This document shows, one piece after another, positions 34,025 through 44,000 of a DNA stretch of 64,000 nt (position 1 is the first letter of the stretch; each line of letters opens with the position of its first letter). The DNA is from Kribbella sp. CA-293567. Lineage in GTDB: Bacteria > Actinomycetota > Actinomycetes > Propionibacteriales > Kribbellaceae. Location: contig NZ_CP114065.1 of assembly GCF_027627575.1 (NCBI RefSeq), positions 1,054,001 to 1,118,000 of the forward strand, given 5' to 3'. Both the position numbers and the translations under genes were made by a program. A model generated the notes under the pieces. It did no database searches. It saw only the letters and a program-made list of their open reading frames with translations, and was not told the origin of the DNA.

Positions 34025-35665
34025 TTGCAGGAGAACACCACCAGCACCAGTACTGGCGAGCTCGCCAACGTACCCCTCACAGGTGCTGACAAAGTCGCCT
34101 ACGCCTTCTATGCAACCGCGGCAACCGCCGCCCTCGTCGGTCAGGTCTGGGCCGGCGTCACGCACATTCCGTGGCCCGAGGAAGGCTTCTCGCCGTTCCT
34201 CAAGATCGCTCTGGTCACTCCCGCGGTGGCCGTCATCGAGCTGGGTGGCGTCGCCACCGCCGCCCTGGCCGACCTGCGCCGCCGCAAGGGTGAGCAGGCC
34301 TACGCCTACCGTGCCATGTCGCTGTTCGCCGCGATCGTCGCGCTGGTCTTCAACGTCGTCGGCCACTGGCGGCCGGAGGAGCGCTTCCTGGCCTTCGGCT
34401 TCGGTGGCCTGTCCGCGTTCGCCTACGTGCTCTGGCTGATCCACAGCTCCGCCCGTCGCCGCGACGCGCTCCGCAAGGCCGGGCAGATGGCCACCACCGG
34501 TCCGGTCTACGGCGTGGTCCAGTGGGTCCGCGAGCCCAAGGTCACCTGGCTGGCCCGGTCCATCGCGCTCGAGCACGGCCTCGGTCTGTACGAGAGCCTG
34601 CGGGCGGCCCGGGTCCAGTTGCGCAACAACGCGCGCCGGGACGCGATCGCCGGCACCGTCGCGGAGTACATCCGCTCCGAGCACCAGGACGAGCGGCTGG
34701 CGAAGATCGCCGAGACGACGTACGACGCGGACCGGCTGGCCGGGATGCTCGAGGAGCGGATCAACTACGAGGTCGTCACCAACAAGCTGACGCTCGCGAT
34801 CTCCCCGCCGCCCGAGCCCGAGCCGGAACCGGTCAAGGAGGAGCACGCCGACCTGCGCGCCTCGGTCTGGGTGGTGGAGGGCTCGACGCCGCCGCCGGTG
34901 CAGCACATCCCCGTCCAGCAGTTGCCGGCCCAGCAGGCCCGGCCGACGGGCGGCGTACCGCTGCGCGACGACGAGCAGTGGGGCGAGGCGATGACCGGTG
35001 AACTGATGGCCGTCGACTACCTCCCCTACGACCGCAGTACTGACGAGGCCCGCGACGCCGAGGTCATCGAGGAGGCCGCCGCCGCGGCTGCCGCTGCTCA
35101 GCAGCCGGTGGTCGCCAAGCCGCGTCCGGACTCGCCGTTCGTGCAGCACCCGGTGGACGAGGCGCCGCCGGCGGTCGACCAGCGCCGCGCAGCCCAGCCG
35201 AAGGCAGCTGCTGCCAAGACCGCAGCGGCCACGCCGAAGCCGGCTACCGCGACCGCGAAGAAGACGGCCTCGAAGAAGACCGTACGCAAGACGGTGCCGC
35301 AGTCGGTCGCGCCGGTGGTCGAAGAGCCCTTCGTCGCCACCACGCCGGCCCAGCCGGCCCCCGTGGTCACCGAGGAGCCGGCCGTCATCGCCCGCGAGGT
35401 CACCACGCGGGCGGCCTCGACGGCACGGTCCACCCCGCGTCCGAAGTCGTCCTCGAACGGCAGCGGCACCGGTGGCGACCTGGAGAAGAAGCGGATGCGC
35501 GCCTGGGCGCTGCTGTCCGACTGGCCCGAGGACCGCCCGCGCACCGCGGCGACCCTCGCCTCCGCGATCGCCTCCTCCGAGGTGGACGCCGAGCGCCTGC
35601 TCACCGAGTACGACAAGGAGCACGGCACCAGCAACCTCACGCTGGTCGCCAACTCCCAGAACTGA
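34025..35665 (+). CDS. DUF2637 membrane protein with long Ala/Pro-rich linker and C-terminal helical domain
   Basis: 546 residues from a TTG with AGGAGA 7 bp upstream. DUF2637 lies at the N-terminus: four membrane helices at about 20-145 (DKVAYAFYATAATAALVGQV; LVTPAVAVIELGGVATAALA). A helical cytoplasmic region follows at about 160-260, then roughly 200 residues of disordered Ala/Pro/Thr/Lys-rich linker. The last ~60 residues (KKRMRAWALLSDWPEDRPRT onward) look like a small winged-helix-type domain. DUF2637 proteins are frequent on actinobacterial plasmids and integrative elements, but their role is not established. No transfer genes are found near. A strong terminator follows. Confidence 0.8.
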   Translation: MQENTTSTSTGELANVPLTGADKVAYAFYATAATAALVGQVWAGVTHIPWPEEGFSPFLKIALVTPAVAVIELGGVATAALADLRRRKGEQAYAYRAMSLFAAIVALVFNVVGHWRPEERFLAFGFGGLSAFAYVLWLIHSSARRRDALRKAGQMATTGPVYGVVQWVREPKVTWLARSIALEHGLGLYESLRAARVQLRNNARRDAIAGTVAEYIRSEHQDERLAKIAETTYDADRLAGMLEERINYEVVTNKLTLAISPPPEPEPEPVKEEHADLRASVWVVEGSTPPPVQHIPVQQLPAQQARPTGGVPLRDDEQWGEAMTGELMAVDYLPYDRSTDEARDAEVIEEAAAAAAAAQQPVVAKPRPDSPFVQHPVDEAPPAVDQRRAAQPKAAAAKTAAATPKPATATAKKTASKKTVRKTVPQSVAPVVEEPFVATTPAQPAPVVTEEPAVIAREVTTRAASTARSTPRPKSSSNGSGTGGDLEKKRMRAWALLSDWPEDRPRTAATLASAIASSEVDAERLLTEYDKEHGTSNLTLVANSQN

Positions 35666-35679
35666 AGCTGTAACCGACC

Positions 35680-35706
35680 AAGGGGGTGGCCGATGGCCAC
35701 CCCCTT
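35680..35706 (+). terminator. Strong stem-loop terminator after the DUF2637 gene
   Basis: Perfect 12-bp stem (AAGGGGGTGGCC with its complement) and a GAT loop, 14 bp after the stop codon. It also lies 33 bp beyond the stop of the converging aldose epimerase gene, so it can serve both directions. Confidence 0.85.
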
Positions 35707-35739
35707 CGTCATGCCCCCGGACGGTGAACTCCTGGGCTG

Positions 35740-36957
35740 CTACTTGGTGCCGAAGGTGTAGATGGTGGTGGAGGTGAAGGTCTGGCCGGGGCGCAGGACC
35801 GTGGAGGGGAAGGACGGGTGGTTGGGGGAGTCGGGGTAGTGCTGGGTCTCGAAGGCGAAGGCGTCGCCCTGGCGGTAGGCCTTGCCGCTGATGCCGGAGA
35901 AGGTGCCGTCGAGGAAGTTGCCGCTGTAGAACTGGGCGCCGGGCTCGGTGGTGTGCACGGTGACCGTGCGGCCCTCGGCCGGCTCCCAGAAGCGGGCGGC
36001 GTAGCGGAGGCCGTCGCGGCCGGGCTTGTCGCTGAGGACGAAGTTGTGGTCGTAGCCACGCCCGATCACCAGTTGGGGGTGGTCGCCGCGCAGGCGTTTG
36101 CCGATCGCGGTCGGCTGGTTGAAGTCGAACGGCGTACCGGCCACCGGGGCGAGCTCGCCGGTCGGGATCAGGCCGGCGTCGACCGGGGTGTACTTCGCGG
36201 CGTTCAGTTGCAGGATGTGCCCGTCGATCGAGCCCGAACCCTCACCGGCCAGGTTGAAGTAGACGTGGTTGGTCAGGTTCACGATGGTCGGTTTGCCGGC
36301 CACGGTGGCCAGGTAGCCGATCTTCAGGTTGTCCTGCTTGTCGAGCGTGTAGGTGACCGTGGTCGTCAACGTGCCCGGGAAGCCCATCTCCCCGTCCGGG
36401 CTGACGTAGCTGAACGCGACCCCGATCGCCTTGTCGGTCTTGACGACCTTGGCCTTCCAGACCCGCTTGTCGAAGCCGGTGGTGCCGCCGTGCAACGCGT
36501 TCTCGCCGTTGTTGACCGGGATTTGGTAGCTGGTGCCGTCCAGGGTGAACCTGCCCTTGGCGATCCGGTTGCCGAAGCGGCCGATGGTCGAGCCGAAGTA
36601 CGGGCTGAGTGCCGCGTAGTCGGGCAGGTTGTCGAAGCCGAGGCTGATGTTCTCGGTGCGGCCGCGCCGGTCCGGCGTCTCGATCCGCTGCAGGGTCGCG
36701 CCCCAGGTCAGCATCGAGATGGTGACCCGGCCGTTGGTGAACGTGTACACGTCCACGGCGACGCCTTCGGGGGTGGTGCCGAACGGATCCTTGCGGATCT
36801 CGAGCCGGCCGTGACCGTGCTGTGAGCCCATGGCGGCGACCCTATCCGGCGGACCGGCGGCCTCGGCTCCACTGGTCAGCGCACCGGCCGCGGCGGCGCC
36901 GAGTCCGAGCGCGCCGGCGGTTCGCAGTACTTGTCGGCGGGGCAGGTTGTCTGACAT
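35740..36957 (-). CDS. Tat-exported aldose 1-epimerase (galactose mutarotase)
   Basis: 405 residues. Twin-arginine signal peptide (NLPRRQVLRTAGALGLGAAA, about 4-23) with a likely cut after GAEA. The mature protein is the aldose-1-epimerase beta-sandwich: substrate-binding stretch RFGNRIAKGRF, ENALHGGTTGFDKRVW near 155-170, and a C-terminal GAQFYSGNFLDGTF with the usual catalytic Glu region beyond it. It interconverts alpha and beta anomers of free sugars, here outside the membrane. Its neighbours are not sugar genes; it may serve the importers of this block. Confidence 0.93.
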   Translation of the reverse strand: MSDNLPRRQVLRTAGALGLGAAAAGALTSGAEAAGPPDRVAAMGSQHGHGRLEIRKDPFGTTPEGVAVDVYTFTNGRVTISMLTWGATLQRIETPDRRGRTENISLGFDNLPDYAALSPYFGSTIGRFGNRIAKGRFTLDGTSYQIPVNNGENALHGGTTGFDKRVWKAKVVKTDKAIGVAFSYVSPDGEMGFPGTLTTTVTYTLDKQDNLKIGYLATVAGKPTIVNLTNHVYFNLAGEGSGSIDGHILQLNAAKYTPVDAGLIPTGELAPVAGTPFDFNQPTAIGKRLRGDHPQLVIGRGYDHNFVLSDKPGRDGLRYAARFWEPAEGRTVTVHTTEPGAQFYSGNFLDGTFSGISGKAYRQGDAFAFETQHYPDSPNHPSFPSTVLRPGQTFTSTTIYTFGTK

Positions 36958-37185
36958 GGAATCCCCTCACTCGTGCTGGGCGGTGCCGGCCGGGGAGAGC
37001 GTGCACATGGCCGACCCGGGCACTGTAGGCAGGGTTGTCCAGTGTTTGGAATAGTTTGTAACGGTTCGAATTCGTCCGATGACTCCACGCACTGCTGGAG
37101 TGCCGTCCGACAGCTGACCGGATCGGTCCGGCCGGAGACGTGATGCGGTCTTACGCGAGGCCGGTCGGACCCGGACGATAGAGCC

Positions 37186-37785
37186 ATGACTCAGATAGCG
37201 CTGCTCGTGATCGACGTTCAGGAATCCTTCCGGGTCCGGGAGAACTGGAGCGCGGTGAACCATCCCGACATCGCCGATCGGGTGGACCGGCTGGTGCACG
37301 CCGCCCGCGCCAAGGGTGACCTGGTGATCTGGGTCCTGCACACCGAGCCCGGGACGGGTGGAGCCTTCGACCCGGTCAATGGTCACGTCCGCTTCATCGA
37401 CGGCCTCGAGCCCCTCGCCGACGAGCCGGTACTGCGCAAGACCTCGCACAACGCCTTCACCACCACGAATCTGCAGCAACTGCTCACCCAGCAAGGCATT
37501 CGCGAACTCGTCATCAGCGGCATCCGCACCGAGCAGTGCTGCGAGACCACCACCCGGGTCGCCTCCGATCTCGGGTACGACGTCGTCTTCGTGACCGAGG
37601 CGACCGCGACCACGCCGTTGCCGCACTGGACGCTGCCGGCCGATGCCCCGCTGGCCGACGTACTGGCGGATCCTCGCACGCTCTTCCCGGAGACGGTCGT
37701 CGAGCGGACGGAATACGTGCTGGCCGGCCGGTTCGCCACCATCCGGACACTCGATGAGGTGGCACCCGCGGTCATGGCATCCTGA
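37186..37785 (+). CDS. Cysteine hydrolase, isochorismatase family
   Basis: 199 residues, single isochorismatase-like domain. Catalytic triad candidates are D10 (LLVIDVQESF), K85 (LRKTSHNAF) and C118 or C119 (GIRTEQCCETTTR). Family members hydrolyse amides or enol ethers such as nicotinamide, carbamoyl compounds or isochorismate. It is followed after 7 bp by a GlxA-type regulator, a frequent pairing, suggesting that this regulator controls it. The substrate is not evident. The 228-bp gap upstream is a divergent promoter region with no gene. Confidence 0.9.
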   Translation: MTQIALLVIDVQESFRVRENWSAVNHPDIADRVDRLVHAARAKGDLVIWVLHTEPGTGGAFDPVNGHVRFIDGLEPLADEPVLRKTSHNAFTTTNLQQLLTQQGIRELVISGIRTEQCCETTTRVASDLGYDVVFVTEATATTPLPHWTLPADAPLADVLADPRTLFPETVVERTEYVLAGRFATIRTLDEVAPAVMAS

Positions 37786-37792
37786 CCGGATC

Positions 37793-38728
37793 ATGCCTAC
37801 CAAGGTCGTCTTCCTCCTGCTGCCGAAACTCCACCTGCTGGACCTCGCCGGTCCAGCCCAGGTGTTCTCGACCGCGAACGACCTCGGGTACGGCTACGAA
37901 CTGAGCTATCTGGCCGAGACCCAGGAGATCGTCACCGCGCAGGGAGTGCCGATGAGGGCTCAGCTGGAGTGGCCGGAGTTGCGGTCGAGCGACCTCGTCG
38001 TGGTACCGGGCTGGCGGTCACCGCGGCTGACGCCGACCCCACCACTCTCGGCAACCACCAAGCAACGGCTGCGGACCCATCACGCGGCAGGCGGGTCGAT
38101 CGCGAGTGTCTGCTCGGGGGCAGACGCTCTTGGTGCCGCCGGCCTGCTCGACGGCCGCCGCTACACCACACATCACGACCTGACCGACGAACTCGCCGCG
38201 CGGTACCCGAAGGCCACCATGGTCCGCGACGTCCTGTACGTCGAGGACGAACGCGTCATCACCTCGGCCGGAATCGCCAGCGGGATCGACCTGGCGCTGC
38301 ATCTCGTCGCGGTCGCGCGAGGCGCCGAGGTGGCGGCCAGGATCGCGCGGGAGATGGTCGTCTACGCCCGCCGCAACGGTGACGAGCCGCAAAAGAGCGC
38401 GATGCTCCGCCACCGTGGCCACCTCAGCGACCTCGCGCACCGGGTCCAGGACGTCATCGACAGCCGGTACGCCGAACAGCTGCGGCTGGCCGACCTCGCC
38501 AGGGGAGTGGGCGTCAGCGAGCGGACGCTCACCCGCATCTTCACCCAGGCCACCGGGCTCACGCCGTTGCGCTACCAGCAACTGCTGAGGCTGGAGCGTG
38601 CCGAGCACCTGATCGGCCACGGCTCCACCGTCGAGGCGGCGGCCCGTGCCGTCGGTTTCGAGGACGCCCGGATGCTTCGCCGGCTTCGCTCCCGCCCACT
38701 CACCGACTCCGAGCCGGTCGCGGGGTAG
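37793..38728 (+). CDS. GlxA-family transcriptional regulator (DJ-1/PfpI domain + AraC helix-turn-helix)
   Basis: 311 residues from ATG 37793. Residues 1-190 form a DJ-1/PfpI-like sensor domain with the nucleophile-elbow cysteine in IASVCSGADALGAAGLLDG (about residue 105). The C-terminal ~90 residues are an AraC-type double helix-turn-helix (RLADLARGVGVSERTLTRIF). The final part is short, ending soon after the second helix-turn-helix. In this class the first domain usually senses a small molecule rather than catalysing. It sits 7 bp behind the isochorismatase gene. Confidence 0.92.
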   Translation: MPTKVVFLLLPKLHLLDLAGPAQVFSTANDLGYGYELSYLAETQEIVTAQGVPMRAQLEWPELRSSDLVVVPGWRSPRLTPTPPLSATTKQRLRTHHAAGGSIASVCSGADALGAAGLLDGRRYTTHHDLTDELAARYPKATMVRDVLYVEDERVITSAGIASGIDLALHLVAVARGAEVAARIAREMVVYARRNGDEPQKSAMLRHRGHLSDLAHRVQDVIDSRYAEQLRLADLARGVGVSERTLTRIFTQATGLTPLRYQQLLRLERAEHLIGHGSTVEAAARAVGFEDARMLRRLRSRPLTDSEPVAG

Positions 38729-38842
38729 ACGTAACTCCCCCTTCCCATGGGGGCTGGCACTCCTGAGTTCTCTCCTGCTGGCTACCACGCTTTGAGTATC
38801 GCGGGCAGGGTGTCCGCACGGGGGCAGCGAGAGGTAACCAGG

Positions 38843-40984
38843 ATGAGCAGGGGATCGATGACGGTGCGCGTCGCGCGCTGGAGTGCAACCCATCCGTGGC
38901 GCGCGATCGGCCTTTGGATGTTGCTGGTCGTCGTCGCGGTCGGCTTGATGATCGCGGTACCGAAACAGGCCACCAAGGCCGAGGACACCTGGACGGGCCA
39001 GTCCGGTACGGCGTCCGAGCTGATCCGCGCGGCCGGGCTGGAGGACAAGCCGGGTGAGACGGTCCTGCTGACCGACCCCGACGGTCCGCTCGACCGGGCG
39101 GCCGCCACGACGGCCTTCGCGCAGCTCCAGCAGAAGCTGGCCGCTGTCGATGCGGTCGACACGGTGGGGGAGCCGATCTGGGCGGAGAACGGCAAGGCAG
39201 CGCTGCTGCCGGTCACGTTGAAGGGCAACGCCGACGATGCCGCCGACAACGTCGACAAGGTGCTCGCGGCAACCAGTGAGGTACAGCAGGCCAATCCGTC
39301 GCTGACCATCGCCCAGGCCGGTGAAGCCTCACTGGACCAGGGCATCTGGAAGCAGGTGGGGGCCGACCTGGCCCGGGCCGAGAAGATCAGCCTGCCGCTC
39401 ACCTTCGTCCTGATGCTGCTCGCCTTCGGCGCGCTGATCGCGGCCGGAATCCCTGTCCTGCTGGCCTTCTCGGCGGTCGGCGCCGCGCTCGGCTTCTACG
39501 CGCCACTGTCCTACCTGTTCCCTGACGGCGGCTCCGTGGCGAACGTCGTGCTGCTGATCGGCATGGCCGTCGGCGTCGACTACTCGTTGTTCTATCTGAA
39601 GCGCGAACGGGAGGAGCGGCAGCGCGGTCGCAGTACGGTCGACGCGGTCGAGATCGCGGCGGCCACGTCGGGGCACTCGGTGGTTGTCTCGGGCCTTGCG
39701 GTGATCGTGTCGATGGCAGGCCTGTACGTCGCGCAGGACCCGGTCTTCTCCTCGATGGCCACGGCAACGATCGTCGTCGTGGCGGTGGCGGTGCTCGGAT
39801 CCCTCACGGTGCTGCCGGCGCTGCTGGTCAAGCTCGGCCACCGGGTCGATCGCCCGCGCGTTCCGCTGCTCTGGCGGCTCAACCGCCGGATCGGTCCGGG
39901 CGGTATCAGCCGACGGCTGCTGGCCCCGGTACTGCGCTTCCCCAAGGTCGCGCTGGGTCTCTCGATCGTCGCGGTGGTGGCGCTCGCGGTACCGGCGCTG
40001 GGGATGAAGACCGAGCCGGGTGGGTTGAGCACGTTGCCGCAGAGCATCCCCGAGGTGCGCACGATGACCGCGCTGCAGCAGAACTTCCCGTCCGAGGGGA
40101 TGTCCTACGATGTGGTTGCCAAAGGCAATGATGCGGTGACCGGGCTGACCGAGGTAAGGCGGGCAGCGGTGGCGAGCAAGGAGTTCGTGGTGACGCCGGG
40201 AAGTGAGATCCGGCAGGCCGGTGACACCGCGGTACTGACGCTGGTGTCGGTTCGTCCGGACACGAGTGAGGACGCCCGGGCGGCGCTGGACCGGTTGCGT
40301 GACGACGTGGTGCCGTCGGCGCTGAGCTCGGTCCAATGGGCGGTCGGCGGGCAGTCGGCGCAGTCTGTCGACTACGGGCAGCACCAGCGCGACCAACTGC
40401 CCTACGTGATCGCCTTCGTGCTGGTCCTGACCCTGGTGATGATGGCGGCCACCTTCCGCAGCCTGGCGATCGCCGTCGTCACGACGCTGCTGAACCTGGC
40501 CTCGGTGGCGGCCTGCTTCGGTGTGCTGTCGCTGGTCTTCCAGCACACCTGGGCCGAGGGCCTGCTGGACTTCACCTCACCCGGCTTCGTGGTGTCGTGG
40601 ATTCCGGTGTTCCTGTTCGTCATCCTGGTCGGACTGTCGATGGACTACCACGTGTTCGTCCTCGGCCGGATCCGCGAAGGCGTGCAGGCCGGCTTGTCGC
40701 CGCGGGAGGCGGTGCGCAAGGGGATCACCGAGTCGGCCGGGGTGGTGACCAGTGCGGCGGCCGTGATGGTCTCGGTGTTCGCCGTCTTCGCGACGCTGGG
40801 AATGATGGAGATGAAGCAGATGGGGGTCGGGCTGGCGGTCGCGGTCCTGATCGACGCGACGCTGGTACGGATCGTGATGCTGCCGTCCATCCTGGTGCTG
40901 CTCGGCCGGTTCGCCTGGTGGCCGAACAAGTTGTCCGCTGCCCGGCCGGCGGCGACGGACGACCGGGAACTGGTCTCCGTCTGA
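38843..40984 (+). CDS. MMPL/RND-family membrane transporter
   Basis: 713 residues from ATG 38843 (a second ATG five codons later is possible). Twelve-helix RND layout in two halves: helix 1 at about 20-42, a large outside loop, then a helix bundle with the MMPL signature GMAVGVDYSLFYLKREREE at about 246-264. The second half repeats this with GLSMDYHVFVLGRIREG at about 596-612. The paired Asp-Tyr residues in the helices are the proton-relay type seen in MmpL3. A lipid or small-molecule exporter is likely, cargo unknown. It stands alone and ends in a strong shared terminator. Confidence 0.92.
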   Translation: MSRGSMTVRVARWSATHPWRAIGLWMLLVVVAVGLMIAVPKQATKAEDTWTGQSGTASELIRAAGLEDKPGETVLLTDPDGPLDRAAATTAFAQLQQKLAAVDAVDTVGEPIWAENGKAALLPVTLKGNADDAADNVDKVLAATSEVQQANPSLTIAQAGEASLDQGIWKQVGADLARAEKISLPLTFVLMLLAFGALIAAGIPVLLAFSAVGAALGFYAPLSYLFPDGGSVANVVLLIGMAVGVDYSLFYLKREREERQRGRSTVDAVEIAAATSGHSVVVSGLAVIVSMAGLYVAQDPVFSSMATATIVVVAVAVLGSLTVLPALLVKLGHRVDRPRVPLLWRLNRRIGPGGISRRLLAPVLRFPKVALGLSIVAVVALAVPALGMKTEPGGLSTLPQSIPEVRTMTALQQNFPSEGMSYDVVAKGNDAVTGLTEVRRAAVASKEFVVTPGSEIRQAGDTAVLTLVSVRPDTSEDARAALDRLRDDVVPSALSSVQWAVGGQSAQSVDYGQHQRDQLPYVIAFVLVLTLVMMAATFRSLAIAVVTTLLNLASVAACFGVLSLVFQHTWAEGLLDFTSPGFVVSWIPVFLFVILVGLSMDYHVFVLGRIREGVQAGLSPREAVRKGITESAGVVTSAAAVMVSVFAVFATLGMMEMKQMGVGLAVAVLIDATLVRIVMLPSILVLLGRFAWWPNKLSAARPAATDDRELVSV

Positions 40985-40996
40985 CCGGGAAAAGCA

Positions 40997-41032
40997 GGAG
41001 GGGCCGGCGAGGTGCAACTCGCCGGCCCCTCC
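40997..41032. terminator. Bidirectional terminator between MMPL and GH3 genes
   Basis: Perfect 15-bp stem (GGAGGGGCCGGCGAG and its complement) with a six-base loop, 12 bp after the MMPL stop and 9 bp beyond the GH3 stop on the other strand. Confidence 0.9.
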
Positions 41033-41041
41033 GTCTGGCGG

Positions 41042-44000
41042 TTACTTCAGGTTGTACGCGGCCGTCAGCTTGGCGATCGCGTTGGTGAGGTCACCGCTGA
41101 AGGCCAGGTGCTCCGCGTCGGCGGTGAGCTTCGACGTGGCCTCGTCGAGGTTCTGGCCGATCTGGTCCTGGGCGATCCAGCGAGCTCCGGCGACGACGGC
41201 GTCGTCCTCGTTGGAGGTGTCCACCGAGGTCAGCTGCAGGTACTTGCCTGCCTGGCCGAGTGCGGCCAGCGCGGTCGTTGCCTGCGGCCCGGACCAGTCC
41301 TTCACCTTCAGCGCCTGGTCGAGCGCAGCGGCGGCGAGCACGACGTTCGGGTCCGCCGGCGCCCGGCGCAGCAGGTCCCTCCTGGTGTCGGAGACGTTCT
41401 CGCGGGCGGCGGCCTGGGTGGTCAGACCCCAGCCGTACGGGTACTGCGGGTCGTACGCCGCGTCGCCGACGTTGATCGGCTGCTGTGCCTCCGACTTCGC
41501 CCAGGTGACCGGCAGGCGGCCGCTGAACGGGCGCTTGCCGAACAGGACGTCGGCCACGCCGGCGCCCTCGGTGCCCGGCAGCCAGGACGCGACCAGCGCG
41601 TTGATCTGACCGAGCTGGTCGGCGATCACCTGCGGGCGGCCGGAGACCACCAGCACGACACACTTCATCGCCGCGCAGACCTTCTCCACGGCGGCTTTGT
41701 CGCCGGCGTTCAGGCCGAGCGTGTGGCCGTTGTTGCCGACGTCACCGATGCCCTCGGCGTACGGCTTCTCGCCGACGACGACCACCCCGACGTCGTGCCC
41801 GTCGGTCGGTGCCGAGGCGTCCTGGCTGAACGTCGCGGTCGGGGCCACCTGCTTGATGCCGTCCAGGATCGTCGTACCGGTGGTGGTGCTGCCGGAGCCA
41901 CCCTGCCAGCTGATCGACCAGCCGCCGAGCTGGTTGCCCAGGTCGTTGGCGTTGCCACCGGCCACGTAGACCTTCGCGGTCGGTGCCAGCGGCAACAGGT
42001 TGCCGTCGTTCTTCAGCAGCACCTGCGACTTGGCCGCGGCCTCCCGGCCGACCGCGCGGTGGGCCGGCGAACCGACCGAGCCGAGCCGGGTCGGGTCGGA
42101 GTACGGGCGCTCGAACAGGCCGAGCCGGAACTTCTGCACCAGGATCCGGCTGACCGCGTCGTCGATCCGGGCCTGGCTGACCCGGCCGGCGGTGACCTCG
42201 TCGGTCAGGCCCTGGGTGAAGCCCTGGTAGTTGGTCGGCACCATGATCATGTCCAGACCGGCGTTGATCGAGGTCCGGATGTCGCTCGGGTAGTCACCGG
42301 GCAGCTGGTCGATCGCCTGCCAGTCGCTGATCACGAAGCCCTCGAAGCCCATCTTCTGCTTGAGGGTGCCGTTGATCAGCGCGTCGTGACCGTGCATCTT
42401 CAGCGGCGGGCTGACGGTCCCGCCGTTGTCGTCCAGGATCTCGACGCTCGAGTACGACGGCATCACGGTGCCGACGCCGAGGTCGACCGAGGTCTGGAAC
42501 GGCGACAGGTGGATGTCCTCGAGCTGCTTCTGGGTCACCTTGGTGATGCCCTGGTCGATCTTGTAGCTGCCGGTGCCCGACGACCCGTACGTCGTACCGC
42601 CGTCGCCGACGTAGTGCTTGGCGGAGGCCAGCACGCGCTTGTACTGACCCAGCTCGCTGCCGTCGGCCTTGCCCTGCATGCCGGTGATGACACTGGCCAT
42701 CACCTTCACCAGCGCGGGGTCCTCGCTGAAGCCCTCGTACGAGCGGCCCCAGCGGTCGTCGCGGACCACACAGACGCAGGGAGCGAAGTCCCACGGGATA
42801 CCGGTGGCCCGGACCTCGGTCGCGGTCACCTCACCGGTCTTGCGGGCCAGGTCGGCGTCGTGGGTCGCGCCGATCCCGATGTTGTGCGGCAGGATCGTCG
42901 CGCCGATCACGTTGTTGTGGCCGTGCACCGCGTCGACGCCGTAGATCAGCGGTACCTGCAGGCGGGTCGCCTGCGCGTTGAGCTGGAAGCTGTCGATCAT
43001 CGCGGCCCAGGCGGCCGGGGTGTTCGGGGTCGGCACCGAGCCGCCACCGGACAGCAGCGAACCCAGCGCGTACGTCGCGATGTCGCTCTTCGCCTTCAGC
43101 GCGTTCCGCTCGGCCTGGGTCATCTGGCCGACCTTCTCGGCCAGCGTCATCCGGCCGAGCAGGTCCGCCACCCTGGTCTGCACGGGCAGGGCGGCGTTCA
43201 GGTACGGCAGGTCGTGCGCGTTGACCACCACCTGCGGAGTGACGGCCGGAGCCTTCGCGCCGGTGACCGTGAGCTCGAACGGGATGGTCTCGGCCACCTC
43301 GGCCGTGGTGTCGCGTTTGGTGATCACCTTGACCACCTGCGACGCGCCGGACGGCGTACCGGCCGGGAAGGTGAAGGCACCGGAGACCGGGCTGTAGTCG
43401 CCGGTACCGGCGCTGCCCGTCCCCGTGCGGTACTCGACCGTGACCGGCTCGTCCAGCGGCAGTCCGCCGGTGGTGGAGAGGCTGATGTTGACCTTCGCCG
43501 TGCCACCCTCCTTGACCGGGTAGACACCGGCGTCGGTGACGATGCTCGCCTTCAGGGCGGGGTCGGCCTTGCCGTAGACCTCGACCTGGTCGATGGCGAA
43601 CTCACCAGGAGCGCCGCCGGGCATGGTGAAGGCGTAGCCCCACATCTGGGTCAGGTTGAGGATCTGGTCGATCCCGCCGACCGGCTGGTAGTCACCGCGG
43701 TAGCTGAGCTCGCTGAACGGGATCTCGACCAGGTGCCAGCCTTCCCAGTCGTCGGTGAAGCTGGTGTTCCACAGCTCCGACGCCTCGGCGTTCGCGCCAC
43801 CGTCCTTGATCTCGAAGGCGATCCGCTTGCCCGAGCCGGGTGGCAGCGGGGCGGTGTTCTGCCCGTACCACCAGAACCGGATGCCCTTGTGCGCCGACCA
43901 GTTCCCGGGGTTCTGGTCGAAGGTCACGTCGTGGCTGAACCCTCCCCAGCCACTGATGTCGTACTTGCCGTGCAGCACCTTGCTGCCCACCGGCGCGTCG

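Noticed and set aside
34025..35665. Integrated plasmid or conjugative element
   Set aside because: DUF2637 alone is not enough; no integrase, Tra/FtsK-like pump, replication gene or att repeats were seen nearby.
38737..38753. Terminator after the GlxA-type regulator
   Set aside because: Five-base G/C arms with a seven-base loop and no T-run are too weak to call.
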